64,000 nucleotides of DNA from Neelides folsomi (GCA_034687125.1 JAQGBZ010000044.1:62001-126000); one strand, 5' to 3'; shown: positions 1 through 14,700, counted from the first letter of the stretch. Notes: a model not told the origin generated them from the sequence alone. Program-made: numbers and translations.

Positions 1-1
1 T

Positions 2-3000
2 TGTCTTTTTAACACTTTTCTGGAAGCGTCTTGGAGCGGAGAGGAAGGTCGCTGTGCTGGGGGTGAAAAAGACGCTCGCGTGTTGGCCCAAGTCAATTCA
101 GCCCTACGAAACGATTCGCCGTTTTTAAGACTTGGCCTTAAACCGCTGACAGCCGGCGGTCTCGTGGAATGTTGGGCCGATCGCAGGGCGTCGGTGGCCG
201 GTCCCGCCTTTGCCCGTCTCATCCACACAGGCCAACGAGATTTTGGCGGATATTTTGCCGAAGAGGAATCCGCCCTCAGTCCGTTCATTAGCAAATTACT
301 CGAAAGACCCGAACTCCTTCGCGGCCCTCACAAGCCAACAAAGGAAAAATTGGCTTTGCTCTTCCACGAAGTTCTCTGGGGGGTTGTGGGGGAAATGGCC
401 GAAGATCTTCTCCTCTGGAATTTAAACTCAACGGCTCTCCCCGCCGAATTCCTTCCACTGGCCCTGAGACCCACTGCGACCATTGTGGCTTATCGGGACG
501 CCGTTCTTGGTCATAAAACAGCCCAAGGTTCGACTTTATCAAACTACCTGTATAGAATTTTTAATTTAATTTAATCTTATTTAATTTAATCTTATTTAAT
601 TTAACCTAATTTAATCTAATTTCATTTCATTTTCAGCTAATTCAATTTAATTTTTTTATATAATTTAATTATAAGTAGTTTAGTTTAATTTAATTTAGTT
701 TAATTAATTTAATTTATTTTAGTGAAGAGTGGCCAAGCATCGGTGATGATTCCCGCCTTCGAGTCAGTTGTCGGAGCGCTGGAAACATTTTCTCTCCTTA
801 CTGCCTGGGACGAAGAAATGTTGCGCGGTTTCGAGATGGCCAGCGGAATGAAGCGTCCCGAACACGTCTCCCTTCGTACAGATCTTTCTCCCTCTGATTG
901 GGCCACCGAAGTAGGGGAGAAGTTCGGGTCGGTGGCTTCGGCCACTCTTGGTCTCATCGAAGGTAAAGGTGGAGGAGCGGAGGAGGAAGCGTTGTCAGAC
1001 GAAGCAGCCGGTCTTTTCCGTCTTGAAGCAACTCTCTCCTATTTCCGCACTTGGGTGTTCAAACGGACCAAAGGGTGGCTGAACGGATGGGCCATTCCCC
1101 AATTCCTCGCTTGTGCCGAAAGAGACGCTGCTTTGTTGGTCGCCCTGCTCAGAAATCACAATCGGCTCCTCGTCACCAAACAATTATTTTTATGTTCGGA
1201 AAATCTTTCCGTCCGGCTAAATGCCAAGTACAGACAACAATGCGGGGACGATCTCGCTACAGCTATTCAGCTTTTACATGTATTATGATACAATATATTC
1301 CATATATACAGAGTGGGCCAAATATAAAGAAAACCCTCGCTTTATTTGGCCTCCTCTGATATCGATTCCATATATATTTATTATATTTTGTCTTAGGAGA
1401 CACCGAATGAACTTCTTGCTGCTGTTGGTCCAGTTTGTGTCACTTTGAGCATCGCAACTCTTCAGTCGTCAATGCCGAGCGGAAGTCATTGGAGGTCATT
1501 GGGTCAAGAGGCCCATTCAGAAAAACCCTCGTCGTATGTCCAAATCTTCATTGGTGAGTTGAGGGATTTAATTTATTGTAGGTCTCAATAAAACCCCTCG
1601 CTTCTTCCTTTCAATTTAAAGTGGAAAAGCAAGGAAAGTTGTTATGTAACATTATACGGGAATACCTCAGACTTTATGTGGGGAAATAAAAAACTTAATT
1701 TTAACAGCTTTTCATTTGATACTAAATTTCATAAATGTAGATTTAATATAAATTTCATATTATATATAGAGTATATTATATATACATTATGTGTGTGTGT
1801 TTGCAATTTAAATCCATAAATCTCGGGATGAAAATTTAATTTTTCCGTTCTAAAAGTTTTTAAAATTTGTTTTTACAAGTATTTAATAATTATGAAGTTA
1901 TTCAAATATTATAACAAATAAAGGGGCAAAATGAGTAACTAATCGTATCAACATATTACATTATGCGATACTCTTTGTTCTTCACAAGAGAAAATATCTC
2001 ATTCTCACTTAAATTCATTTTCTCTTTCTAACTTCTTTTTTATTTCTTTAATTTAATTACCAATATTCAATTAATTATTATTTCATTAAATAATTCAGAT
2101 TTTAAATGGTAGTTTATTTAATTATTTAAATTATGGATAAAATAAAGCCTTTTGGGCTAATTTGGATCCCGAATTACAAGAAGCATTCAATAATTAATTG
2201 AAAATATTTGATAACTTATGTTAAAATATTTTATTTAATCCAAATTATCTAGTATAAAAAACCTTTTTAATTGATGTACTAACATGAGAAACTTCAATTT
2301 TATGATTTGGAAAATCTAACTATAAAATAAATCTTTAGAAACGAAAAAATTAAACTTTCATCCTGAGATTTATGGATTTAAATTGCAAACACACATATAT
2401 ACAATATATGTTGTATATCTATTATAGAGTACTTTCTACATTGTACATATTTGTGTATATATAGAGATATATGAAAAGTAGAATGAAATAGCTTTCATAT
2501 ATCCATATTTTCAGTTCATCAAGACTTTGAATTTCTTAATCAAATTTTTCATGGCTTTTGAAAGAAGATTTTAAAGATTTCATTATTTAATTGAATTATG
2601 AGATTAATTGGATATAAAAAGGTCTGGAATGAAAATGAAATTAGGAAGAAGGTGATTTAATGATTTAATTCCTCAGATCGAGTAATTGAACCAGTGACGA
2701 AGGCGAGCGTCATTCTTCTTCCACCTCTGGTCCAAGAGGCCATGGGGAAGGAAGTGATTGAAGCAGCGTGCGACGCATGGCTTCAGCTCATTCAACAAAA
2801 GAGAATTAGATTTAGGTAATTATCCTTTTTTTATATTATTTGACTTAATTCTTATTAATTCCCAATGTCCATTTCTCATTTATTGCCAATTCTTAATTTG
2901 TGTTTTCATTACTGTCAATTTCCAATTTCTCATTAATAGTTGCTTGTTGAATAATTAATTGTTGTGGGATTCATTTTATGATTATTTAGCGAATGGGGAG

Positions 3001-3388
3001 CTGTTCAACTTTTGAGGGATTTTCTCGGACTTCGGGAATGGTTGAAATGTGAGAGCGGATTAGAGGAATCGGCTCTTCGAGTAATTTTAGCATTGGAGTG
3101 CCTTAAGAGACTCGAAGGAGTTGCCTATCTTCTCTTGAGGTCACCTGGTGACATTCTTGGAGTTGGAAAAGGACGGAAAAGCAGGAAAGTGAGGCCTTCA
3201 ACAGGTAAAACACAAATGTTTCAAACCCCTCACAAATTATTCAATTTTTATTGGTAGGATCAATCCATTCCTCCCCAGCAGCATCCTGCGAAGGAGATGA
3301 TGAAATTCCAGCAGAAATGTATGTGCCGAATCAAGAGCTTTGGCTCCAACTTCGTCTCAGGCGAAATCTTTTCCCATGCTGCTCCTGA
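2..3388 (+). CDS. CCDC142: CCDC142-like protein, 3' part (5' end off window)
   Basis: Six exons are rebuilt: 2-527, 723-1279, 1397-1553, 2677-2815, 2990-3204 and 3258-3388. They encode 574 residues in one unbroken frame ending in TGA; the frame is already open at the left edge, so the N-terminus is missing. All introns are GT-AG, the first with a weak donor (gttcga). I recognise the C-terminal half, with ACDAWLQLIQQKRIRF followed by EWGAVQLLRDFLGLREWL, as resembling the coiled-coil protein 142 family, whose function is unknown. No membrane segment or catalytic motif is seen. The family name comes from memory of the motif; the existence of the gene is firmer than the name. Intron 3 (1554-2676) carries a long inverted-repeat element and intron 1 is a TTTAATTTAAT-rich tract. 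Poly(A)-like AATAAA motifs follow the stop. Confidence 0.72.
538..722. repeat. TTTAATTTAAT low-complexity tract
   Basis: The first intron of the CCDC142-like gene consists almost entirely of degenerate tandem copies of a five to eleven base unit built from TTTAA and TTTAATC. It looks like simple-sequence expansion and I see no gene in it. Confidence 0.7.
1308..1357. repeat. short palindromic element
   Basis: The left arm GTGGGCCAAATATAAAG (1313-1329) pairs with CTTTATTTGGCCTC (1340-1354) around a short loop. It lies inside intron 2 of the CCDC142-like gene and shares the GTGGGCC end with other short elements in this window. Confidence 0.55.
1791..2396. mobile_element. MITE-like element with about 60-bp inverted repeats
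   Basis: The stretch at about 1791-1856 (containing TTGCAATTTAAATCCATAAA) reappears inverted at about 2333-2396 with few differences. Both arms run outward into GTGTGTGT- and ATATAT-rich sequence. The roughly 480 bases between them hold no open frame. This is the structure of a non-autonomous DNA transposon, or of a foldback, inserted in intron 3 of the CCDC142-like gene. Exact ends and a target-site duplication could not be fixed by eye. Confidence 0.65.
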
Positions 3389-5931
3389 ATAACTCCAAAA
3401 ATTCCATTAAATAAATAATAATACAATAAATAGAAATTTCTTAATCATCCATTTTTCATTTTATCATCTTGGTAACCAAAAATAAAACCTGGAAATTTAA
3501 AAGTAATAAATAAATACTGTGTATGGTATATCACAATACGGTATATCACAATATGTATCATACAATATACTATACCACAAATCATATTAAAATACAGGGT
3601 GAGCCAGTTGCTTTCTTTTTTAAATAAACAATCGTATTAAAAATAAAGCAACTTACGGCCCACCCTGTGTATGTATATATTATATTTATACTAGGTATAC
3701 ATGCTTTTGTATACCATAGATGTTCAGAATTGTTTGAGAATTTTGGGTTAAAAAGAATATCTAATATTTATATATAGTGTATGTGTAATCTATAGTGTAT
3801 ATGTAATATATGGAAACCCAAACAGAATCGGTCTGATGAAGTTTGAGTGGATTTCGGTCGTTTGAGTGTAAGATGGGTCTTTGAGTTCAATTTGATTTGT
3901 GGGTTTGAAAAATGAATGAAAGATGTGTTGAGAATCTCCGGTGTTGTTGAAGGAGATTCTTCCAATCCACTTTACCTCTCTCCATCTTCTAATCCCTTGG
4001 GAGTTGGACGCTAAAAGCTCAACCGTCTCAGACTCAATTCAACTCCAATGAAGATGAGACTCCTCGACACGCTGATTTCACCAGAATACAAACTATTGAT
4101 CCACCCAGTTTACATAATTGGGACTCGGAGAGAAAATGAATCAACAACTGGTGGAAAGTTGTTCAAAATGAGCTTTGAATCCCACCGCCAAATAAACCGC
4201 TCATCAAATCCCACCTTTACAATTTACATTTCCTAGATTTACCACTTTTAGATCCACCTGGTGCCAGGAGGGAAATTTGAATAATGAATGTATCCCTGCC
4301 TAACGATATACTATATGGTCACCCTGTATACTCAATACAAGTGTAATTATACTTCGTAATATAGACCAAAGCTTCCATGGCCATTCTATATATAAGTTAT
4401 ATAGGTAATTGCATATATGTATATGAAATTGGCATTTTCGTCACTCCATCACTAACTTATGTATAGTAAGATATGTATAGTACTTATATGTAAGATTAGA
4501 AAGCGAGGGAAATTTAAAATATTTTCTATGTTTTATTCTCCATGAACTTAGATATTGTTCCAAGTGGGATTCTCGGGAATCATTTCCCTATAGAGATCTC
4601 AAACCTTCCTGGCGTCGTTCAATCTCTCATGTAAAATGGAAATGAGGAAGAAAGGTTTATTTATCCATCTTTTACTTCTTTCAATTATGGAATGTAGGGC
4701 AAGGGCGTAATGAATTTATTCACAATGGTGGAGATTATCCCTTTTAATCTTTGTTAGTTCAAGAGTCGCACAATCACTTCAAATACATTTCAATCTCACT
4801 CCAAATACACTTTACCCCATGGCACACATTACTTTCAGAGATATCCAAACAAAATAGATCAACTTTGAAATATATCGCATTGGGCGCCAATAATTAATCA
4901 ACATGTGTTTAGTAAACTGATCAGTATAATTACTCTTCACATATTGTTGATATTCAGATCTGATACTTGGATTAAATTTGTACATCTTGGTTTTATAACA
5001 TTGAATTATTTTTGCTTAATAGACATGTACTTACATATGTAAGCATGTATACATAAGTATGTTTATTCTTATACAGTAAAGTATAGAAATATGTATGTTA
5101 CATATTTGTACTTGGTAAATAAATATCGGGTGTAATAATGAAATATACAAACGTCATATGCTTTCATTCTCATTTCTGCAACGAGAAGATTAAAAGTAAT
5201 TGAATCCCAATTTATTCCTTCGTATCTTATCAAGGGGGATTTGATGAATTGTCAATGTTATGAGATTCACATTCAACGTCACCACGGACACTTTTTTTTC
5301 ATTCAACATTTATTTAAACACATTTGGGACTTGAAAATCTACATATGGGTAAAATATATCATAATATTAATCCAATACATACATATACATAGTATTATTC
5401 ATTCCATGGTATATTTAACGTATTCATAAATTCATTTACATTTTAACAATAAGAAATATGTATTTACATAACATATACTTATAATAAGTGTATATTATAT
5501 ATCATATACACTTTAGGTATATTCTTAAATTAAATCATGGTTCTGGGGAAAAATGTAATTTGGCACAAAGGCTTTCTCCAATTGAATTTATTTACTTTGG
5601 ATTCGTAAATAAAAATCATTCATAGGTATAGTTTATATAATAATTCCATGTAGAATTTCATTCGCTTTGTTTGTAGCTTTACATAAATACATATAGGTAT
5701 GTAATAATAAAGTATACATATTACATAGATATTACATAGATCTGTCCAGCATTTGGTTATTTATCCGGAGCTAATAAACTTTCCCATATATTCCCTTTCG
5801 CATCATGCCACATATTCCAGGATAGGTTTGATGTAAGCCTGGAGCTTATAATACTACTACATGGTAGAAATGAACAAAAAATGTATTTTTTCCTAATATT
5901 GTCCACATGCAATGGTTTGAAAAATTAATTA
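3389..5931. other. gene-free spacer with one palindromic element
   Basis: The stretch is A/T-rich and I see no supported gene in it. It holds the palindromic element at 3594-3670, a small hairpin near 3930-3961 (GAGAATCTCC paired with its inverse), and a half copy of the repeat end (TCACCCTGTATA) near 4318. Short open frames at 3768-3965 (-) and 4048-4236 (+) have no start context, splice partner or recognisable motif. Confidence 0.6.
3594..3670. mobile_element. short palindromic MITE, copy 1
   Basis: It begins ACAGGGTGAGCC and ends GGCCCACCCTGT, with inner arms AGTTGCTTTCTTTTTTAA and its near inverse. The central part contains ATAAACAATCGTATT. A second copy in the opposite orientation lies at 15062-15135, which shows a dispersed family rather than a chance palindrome. 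Confidence 0.75.
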
Positions 5932-6411
5932 ATGTGGAATGGAAGGCGTAAAATTGAATTTGGATTTGTTTGCCTCGCTGTGTTCTTGACACTGACGAGG
6001 ATTATTTGTGGTGGGAAATTTGATAATTTTGAGGAGGGGATCGGGGCGGGATATTTGGGGTGTTTTGGGTGGGAACTGCGGAGGGTGCGGAACGCGCGTC
6101 CTCCGCCTTCCCAGTTACACCCGGGACACCGAGAAGGAAACAACTCCCACGCAGTAGGAATGAATTTCCATGCGACTTACCATTTGGATTACACCAACAA
6201 TTCCGCCAAAACCCGGAGGGTTTTCGTAAGTCTTAAATACTTTCATTTTCACTTCCTTCTTCCCAAACTCACACTGAATTTCCAATCTCCGTAGGGACAT
6301 TTGAGATGTGGAGACTGGGGGAAAATGATTTCATTCCAACATTCACCCATGAGTTCATTCTTTAATTTAATGTTACCAAAAACTCATACCACTCATATAC
6401 CAATCATATAA
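5932..6411 (+). CDS. candidate small secreted protein, two exons
   Basis: The candidate joins exon 5932-6225 to exon 6295-6411 across a 69-base intron with a perfect GTAAGT donor and a pyrimidine-rich TAG acceptor, giving 136 residues. The first 28 or so residues look like a basic plus hydrophobic signal peptide (FGFVCLAVFLTLTRIICGG). The following part is rich in Gly, Arg and Asn. Local base composition at 6020-6230 is clearly more G/C-rich than the flanks. I do not recognise the product. It could instead be a chance open frame or an upstream exon of something else; read-through past the donor gives a slightly longer frame to 6294. Confidence 0.3.
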
Positions 6412-8770
6412 TACCATTCATATGCCTACAATCTTCTCGTTAGAAATAATCCCAAATAAACACAGTGTACCGTAAACCATAAGCAAATTGTGTGTGTACA
6501 AATGTGTTAAGTAGAATGAAAGTGAAATTTTATTGAACATGGTTTTAACGATTGGGAGAGATTTTATATCGAGTTTTGGTTAAGTTAGGTTTAAATGTTA
6601 ATGTTGAGACTCGGAGGATTCCACTAGTAGTTGTATGCATAATGAATCTTATGGCGTTGGGAGATTTTTGAGTGGGACTGGAAATTGGTTCTCAAATGAC
6701 CCTTCTTTCTCCGTTCACTTTCATTGGGAGTTTGGGAGTGTTCAGTTGGGAGGTTTTCCCTCCACTTCCCAAGTGGGACACATTAATTGACTCAATGACC
6801 TCACTCGGAAGAAACCCTCGCTAAAATACAACAGGTAGGCAATAGTCATTTTTAATTAAATACACCTTCGCCCAAAGAGAACAAATCCATACACCTTTGG
6901 TTCCACCGAATTTTGGAATCTAACCAAATCCCATTTAACTACTGGAATTGTATGAGTTATTCTAATTGTAATGTCGTTGTTTGTCATGAAGGAAGGAAAT
7001 TTCAGTTCTTACTTTTCCAATCTGTTGATCTATTGGATGTTTTGAGTGAAGTGACGTGGGTGGGAGGGAAAGTCATTAATTCAGGTTTCCTTGTTATTAA
7101 CTAGACATAAATGAAAGAGGACAAGATCTTCCTCTTTACACACATTATCATATTAAGTATTGTAACGACAGACATCCTTTGGTTGTGGGCGTACAAACAT
7201 GGTCTTTAAAGTGTGTAATTATTAAATATCCTATATGAAAATATATCGAGAAATAACATTCATGTTATATGAATGATATGACTCATCATTTCATTTGCTT
7301 TTTGATCTTTGAGGTGGAAAGAATATCAGGAGAGGAAATTTGGGCTCAACAATTCTCCAGATCCCCATGGTCCAAATATATAAATTTAATTAACTCCTGA
7401 GTTGGTGGACGGGTTCGAGGAATGTTTAATAACCTTCTTCACAGTTAAATTAAATTGTGAAGGCACTCGGAGTAAATTCATTTACCGTCAGTGGAATTGA
7501 CTTTCTCCCTCTTTTAATTGATTCAAAACGGAAATTCCACTGTTGAATTTTACTATCATTCAGTTATTATTCATATTTAGAATACATACATAGATTATTT
7601 ACAATATATAATATGTAACAACCTTATAACTGTTATAGCCTTTTTTAATGTCATTAGGTTATAATTTATATTAGTCAATATAGGAAAATTTTAATAAATG
7701 TGAATTTAATTAGAAAAAAGATTAAGAAAAGGTAAATGAGTTACATGAACGGGGAACGGGAGTTGTTTCATTACTTTCATTACAATGATCATTTCATCTG
7801 ATAAAGAAATTTATAACATTTTTGAGCTTTGACTCAAATGTTAAAGTTCTCATAACCATCATTTATTATCGTTTTTACTGCTTTGTACTTTCCTTGACTC
7901 GAATCATTAATTCCACCAACTGGGACTACTCTATTATATAAATACATGTATTGTGTATGTATTATTACATAAAATACGGTATGTTCACATATTTACATAC
8001 CTCCACAATTGACTTGTTAAGTTATTAACAACATGAATTTTTAATATTAATTTTCCCTTACATAACCTGATAGAATTATCTTCAGAGTGTATATTGTATA
8101 AGTCTATAATATCATATATAATTGAGATAATATTTAAAAAAGTGAAACGGTGTTTCGGAATTATTAAATCCATATCAAACCCTTTCATTATTAGTAGTCT
8201 AACTACTAATAATGTAATATGGATAGGAAGTATTATAATTAACTCTTATAGAATATTAGGCCAAATAATAAATGTAATTTGATGGGGAAAAGTTGAAGTT
8301 GAAGTAAGTTAATAATTCAAAGAAAGCAAACTTTGGGAGTTAAAAAAGCGTTTTAGAGGAAGTTTCCATTAACTCGAAGAGTTTGGCTAATTTTGTAAGG
8401 TTGAATTACATTGTCTAAATCCTCATTTGAGTCATTTGAGATCTTTCTCACAGGATCTGTATGAAAGAGTTCCTTGGGACATTGCGAATCCATTCCCATC
8501 CACTTACATATTTACAACATATAAAACATGTTTTCCCCAGGAGGCGACATTTTCCTCACTCACACCGGGGGTTCCCCCAACAGAAGAAAGTCTATTAGGA
8601 CTCAATTGAAAACATTTCCAATCTCCATATTCCTCCAAACTCAAAACCTGTATATAATTACCATTTAATTTAAAATTAAAGTTAACTTTTTTAATTAACT
8701 TAAATTGTCTCATTTCCTTAGCCGGCGTTTGAAATGAAATGAGCCAAGTTTTAAATTGAGGATCATAAAA
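6412..8770. other. spacer upstream of the phosphodiesterase gene
   Basis: No convincing gene is seen in this A/T-rich stretch. Small open frames at 6913-7104, 8094-8282 and 8427-8609 (+) lack recognisable motifs. The promoter and any 5' non-coding exons of the phosphodiesterase gene are probably here or nearby, but I see no clear TATA box that decides a start. Confidence 0.5.
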
Positions 8771-11700
8771 ATGGAGGCGGCCGAACGGGCCAAAATTGCT
8801 AGCTTCCTCGAAGCTCATCCCGGGTTCGTCGAAGAATGGATGAAGGATCGGAACGGCCGTCGTATGGAGGAAACAACGGAAGAAGAACCGCCTGGTTTTC
8901 GTGGTCGTTCTCGATCCAAGCGGAATTCCATCACTTCTGACCGATTCCAATCTTGGTTGTCTTCTCCGAAGGCGGGACATCGCCAGCCGCATCAAATCCC
9001 ATCCCGTCTCCGCCATCTTGGAGACAATGAGGCTTTCATCGAACTCGTGCGAGACATCTCCAATGAGTTGGACATGGAGACGTTGTGCAACAAAGTGATG
9101 GTCAATTTGGGATTTATTGCTGGAGCAGAAAGATGTTCGCTATTCCTTGCCCGAGGACCTTCAGAACAACGTTATCTCATAGCCAAACACTCACAGGGAA
9201 ATGATGACCCCGGTAAGGGTTTTTTATAATTAAGATCATATAATCAGATATTAATAATATCATATAATATCATTAATAATTAAACCTCACATATTTGTAT
9301 TAAATACATATTATATAATGATAACATTCATTTTAAGAAAATGTTCATATGTATGGTATATGTATGGTATGTATAGCAAAGATGTTTGTTTTATTAAGAA
9401 TTTAGTCATGATTTCTTTTCCAAAAATTCCGCGGGGCATTTGGAGATGAAAATTGTCTCGGTTATCTCCTCCTTCATTTGGGGGAAATGAAGAGGTTTTT
9501 AATCCGCTTTCAAAACACGTAAATTCCCTTCAAATGCCATTTCCCTCTCGTTAAAAAGATTACAAAAGATTTATACACGTCAAAACTCAAAAGTTATCCC
9601 AAACACTTTTATAAGACTTCACAAACGGATTCAATTTACCTCATATCAAATTTTGATCCTTTTACAAATTGATAACTAGACTTTATATCTACCTTATACG
9701 TACCTTACATGTACCTTATATGTACCTTATGTGTACCTTATACGTAGATGTATAAGAAACGCCAATAGCCTTTATATAAGAATTTTAGCCTTTATGTAAA
9801 TACTATATAACAATTGATAAAAATGATATATTTTACTAAACATTGTATGAAACGTGTTGACTCGTTTTATATTAACAATTGACTATGGATATTATGAGGT
9901 CGAAGAATAGTAATAGACAATAAATAGGGAAGTGTATGAAGCATATATACATATGAATTTATGAATTATAGCCATGAGGATATTTATTGGACTATAAATT
10001 TCCAAACCTGGCAATTTCTTTATAAAATGAGAAATTTTAAAAAAAAAATCTTTATATAAAAAGTATTTTGTAATATGTACTTGACCTCGTTTGGAATTTT
10101 ATTGATCTCTTGGTATTGATTATCTCCTCCCCTCTTGAACATAAAGTACAGGGGAAGCTGACAATGATTTGTATGGAGCTATTTAGAAAGAACATCGAAA
10201 TTGCATAAGTATACAGTATAGTATATACATATAGAGATCATTCTCGAATTAATCAATCAAATACATAAAATTTAACCTAATTAAATCTTAATAGGAAAAC
10301 TTATACAGAAAACTAATCTATAAAACTAATTAACAAAATTTGACAGAGTTCAATAATTATAAAAAATTGTTAATCCACATTTATTTATTTTCTATCTATG
10401 AAATAATGTTATAAAAACATAAGCTGCTATAAAAACTATAAGATTTTGAGTATCGAATATGGTATTTTAATTAAGTTTAGAATTCCTTCCAGTTGGCATA
10501 GCTTTGTGTTTGAAATGAGAATGAGTATTTAGAAAGGTTTTTGAATATCTGAGACCTTGAAGGGAAAAGAACAAAAGGAAGATGAAAAGAAATTGAAGCA
10601 TAAATTGAATGAAAAACTTTTCCCAGTTCGTGTACATCAAATGACTCACTCAGATGCCTCGAGACATTCTCACAACCAAAGAAATCCTTTTGATCTTCAA
10701 AACAATTCCCCCAATGACGACATAATGACCAAAAGTTCATCTTTACCTGACCCATACAAAAAGATATTCCAAAGTTCCAAAACTCACAATTTAATTATTG
10801 ATCCTTTCATTCCTTTCAATGAGGTTTTTAAGCCATGAAACAAAATCCCTCGGTTCCTCATTAAGACCTTACTTAAATGGGAAATTGAGCTATTTGGGGT
10901 TTAAAGTATTGTTTTAATGATATTTAATTATGATAACAACTTGGGTGGCAAACTTCATCTAAATACACACATAATTAAAAATATAATTGTAATTCATTTC
11001 ATTAGACGTAGAAGAAACCATTCAGCGGTTTGAGGAGATTCGAATACCTTTTGGAGTTGGAATTCCTGGCCATGTTGCTCAAACAAAGGAAATTGTCAAC
11101 ATCAAAAATGTCCAAGATGTAAGTTCACCCTATTAAATTTCCATTTCATTTTCGCACTATGATTAATAATCACAATAATCAGAGCTTCATTTACATTAAA
11201 GCATTATAACCAATTTGTAAAAAAACTTATTTGTAAAGAATTCATACATGTTGTGTATGTAGTTTTTAATGGTAATAAATAGCATAATTAAAGTTCATAG
11301 CCCTAAATATAAATTAATGTTCATAAAGTGTACAGGGTCATTAAGTTCAATTGTCTCGTATTTACTACAAGTATGAGACAAATAAGTGAAACCCGAGTTT
11401 ATATTTTATATCACTTATCTATTTATTCTTATTTATTGTTTTCCACGTAGGTAGTTGGTAATAAATTAAAGTACAATGATAAATAGCATTGAAGTATTTG
11501 CTAAATGCGTAATTTGATTCTCCACAATTGAATAATTAATTTATCAGCTAATAATCTCGGGTTTTTATTACCAAACAACAATATCATTTTTATTTATATA
11601 ATATCACAATTTGTTGTTGTTGAGGTATTTTCCGAGGTCAATTTGAAGTCAAAATGAAATGGTAGGTCACATAGGTTAATAATTTTAGATGATTATTAAA

Positions 11701-14700
11701 TATTTTTAATTTACATAAGTATAGTATTTATGTACATTAGGTAACATAAATTGTTATATTGTATAAATTGTATTGTGTTTAAAGTAGGATATAAGATGAA
11801 AAGTATTTACATACCTAATGTGACTTTCCCTTTTGTAAATTTGTAATGAATCTCTGAGTTTGAAAATCCACATTAGAAGAGAAAATAATAGAGAGGATTT
11901 TGTATTCAACTCATAGTTGCCCAATTTTAATCAAAGTAAGTCTAATAATCTATGTCATTTGCGGTTGAAAATGGTTGAGTGATATAAAAGGTCTTTGTTG
12001 GTCCATTTCCACCCCGTTCAACCCACAAAGAGATTAATTAAACTATGAGTAATATGATACAACCTTCTGAACAAACAACTTGAAAAGAATATTCAAACAT
12101 CATACAAAATAATACATTCACAATACCACTAACAGACATACATAGAACAAAATTGTATAATACAATATTCCATATATGCATTTATAACTAATATTCATTT
12201 TAAATATAATAACATATGGGTAGTTACCTAGTTACATTATATAATTTATATAGGTAGTATATGTTATTCTAATTATTTGTACTTGTAAAAATAAATAATC
12301 CGGTTTGATGATTTGATGTTCTTTTTTAGTTAAAAGTTGTCCAAAGTTTGAAAAAAATGTTTGTAGTACTTAATATGAAAATGAAATGAAATAAAATAAT
12401 TGGTTATTTTTGAATGATTAGTATAATTAGCAATTACTCCATATAATATGTGTTATATGCGCATTTAGGATTGTCGATTCACTGAAGAAATTGAAGGTTG
12501 CAGAATTGGTGAAAAAGCCCTGAGCGTTTTGGCTCTTCCCATCACCAACAATGAAGGCGAAGTGATCGGAGTCGCTCAAGTGATCAACAAGAAAAATGGC
12601 GAACATCATTTCACTACACAAGACATTGAGGTATTTTCACTTTTCAGCACAAAATATCTTCAGGGCGGGAGAATTGAGAAGTTTAAATGCCTGGATGAGT
12701 TTGGTTACCAGAAGGGCTTTGATGGCATTAAACAAATTAGGTGAATTCCGTTCCATTAGAGGAACAAAGTTGTTCAACTTTCTTCAATCTCTTAAACTAA
12801 TTTTCTATGGAGGGAAACTTAAATATCATCCAGGGGTCTTTGCTAATTTCATTCCTCTGAACTTAATGGGACTTCATATGGACTTTGATTCACTTTAAAA
12901 CACAAATTGAATTTTAGACTTCCGGCCCAATTTCCATAATTGGATCGATATACAAAGGAAATGGAGATATCCAAAGCTTTTACCAAAATGGCCTCATAAT
13001 CGCATTATCAAACTCAAACTAAATATTTACTACTCAGTTATCAGTTATCATAAAGATACTCAAATAGGTTGATCGTTTTCATAAACCAGGAGAATATCAA
13101 AGTACATTAAGTCTATGGAGAAAGTAATATAAGTATTTTGAATTTCTTTGAATTTCTTTAGGTGGTTGAACGGTACCTGAGCTTTTGTGGTATTGGGATT
13201 CAAAATGCTCAGTTGTTGGAAACGTCTGTGGCGGAGTATCGAAGGAATCAGGTAAAAAAAGTTTATTTAATCGCAAACTGCTTTCATCTTTTCAATCATA
13301 TTTATTCTCCCCACTTTTCTCCAATTTTAATATTTTTAACCTTTTCCCTTCCCTTTGCCATAATAATACATAAAATATATTAAGTAGTAAATAAAGTGAT
13401 ATACATTATATATAATAATAATAATAAGGGGTGTTCATATATAGATATGTTAGTTATACAGGGTGGGCCTGCATTTATCAAAATTGTATATTTGAATATT
13501 TCTCCCCTTTATATTTTATTCATAATTAGAAATGTATGTAAAGTTTATGGTTGACGTAATTGTGAAAACCCCCTATTGTGATTTTCCTTCCTCGGTCCAT
13601 ACTGAGGATGTGGAGTTAAAAGGGAATTGGGAAAGCGGAGCTGAAAGGAAACCTGAGAGGAATTGAAATTAAGGAGGAAGTTGAACGAGATTTCCCTTCA
13701 TTTTCTAAATCCGATTCTTTCAAATCGGCTCACCTCATTTCCTCCAAAATCCTCCTTCAATTCCTGAAATTTTAATGGGCCCAGTTGCCCGAACTCCTCT
13801 AAGCCCCAACCAAAACTCAATTCGCAAATTAGCTTTCAAAACAGTAAATCAACTTTGTTATTTATGGAAACAATTTTAACATCAATCGGCTTTCATTCCT
13901 CCGTTAATTCACAAATTATGGGATCCAAATTGGTTTAGGAAAAGTTTCATAATCATTAAGTTACATTCTACATTTTGTTCACTTCAATTATTCTATTAGT
14001 AATATTTAATAACTACATATGTCTGTCTGATTAGCACAATTGCGCATAAATTTGTTAAATGGATTCATGTTACATTTATTTATTTTAAACAAATAGTTTT
14101 TTTAGATTTAAAAATTGATAAATTCTTACTTTACATCTCAAATTACTTCTCTGACTAACCAAATTCCAAGATATGTCTACAATAAATTCTTTCATGGAAT
14201 TCGTACATGGAGTCAAAATACTTCAAATTTGTCATTTGATATTTTCTTCTCAATAACTCAATTATACCATAGTTTAAATTATTATTTTGCGTATAAATAG
14301 AGAAGTGGAAGTTATGAAATATTCAGTTCCACTTTGAACGTTTAATTCTTCTAAAAACTTCAAATGCTCCCAATGGTAAATTCATTTTTTATTCATTTCA
14401 GACATTTTATTTTTTACTTGTGTAATATATTACATCATTCAACTACAGATACATTTAACCAGAATGACTGTACATACATTTATACATACTTATAGAGTAT
14501 GTAATATACCATACATTATTGATCACCAGGGCTGTGAAGTTTAGGTATGAAAATCGAAAAAATATGTATGTAAATATGTATGAAAAATGAGAAAATATGT
14601 ATGAGATTTTTCAAGAATTTAGCAGTTTATATCAATTATACATATATGGGAATACGGCATGCCTGAGATGACCATTGTGAATATTTAATGAAAGAAACAA

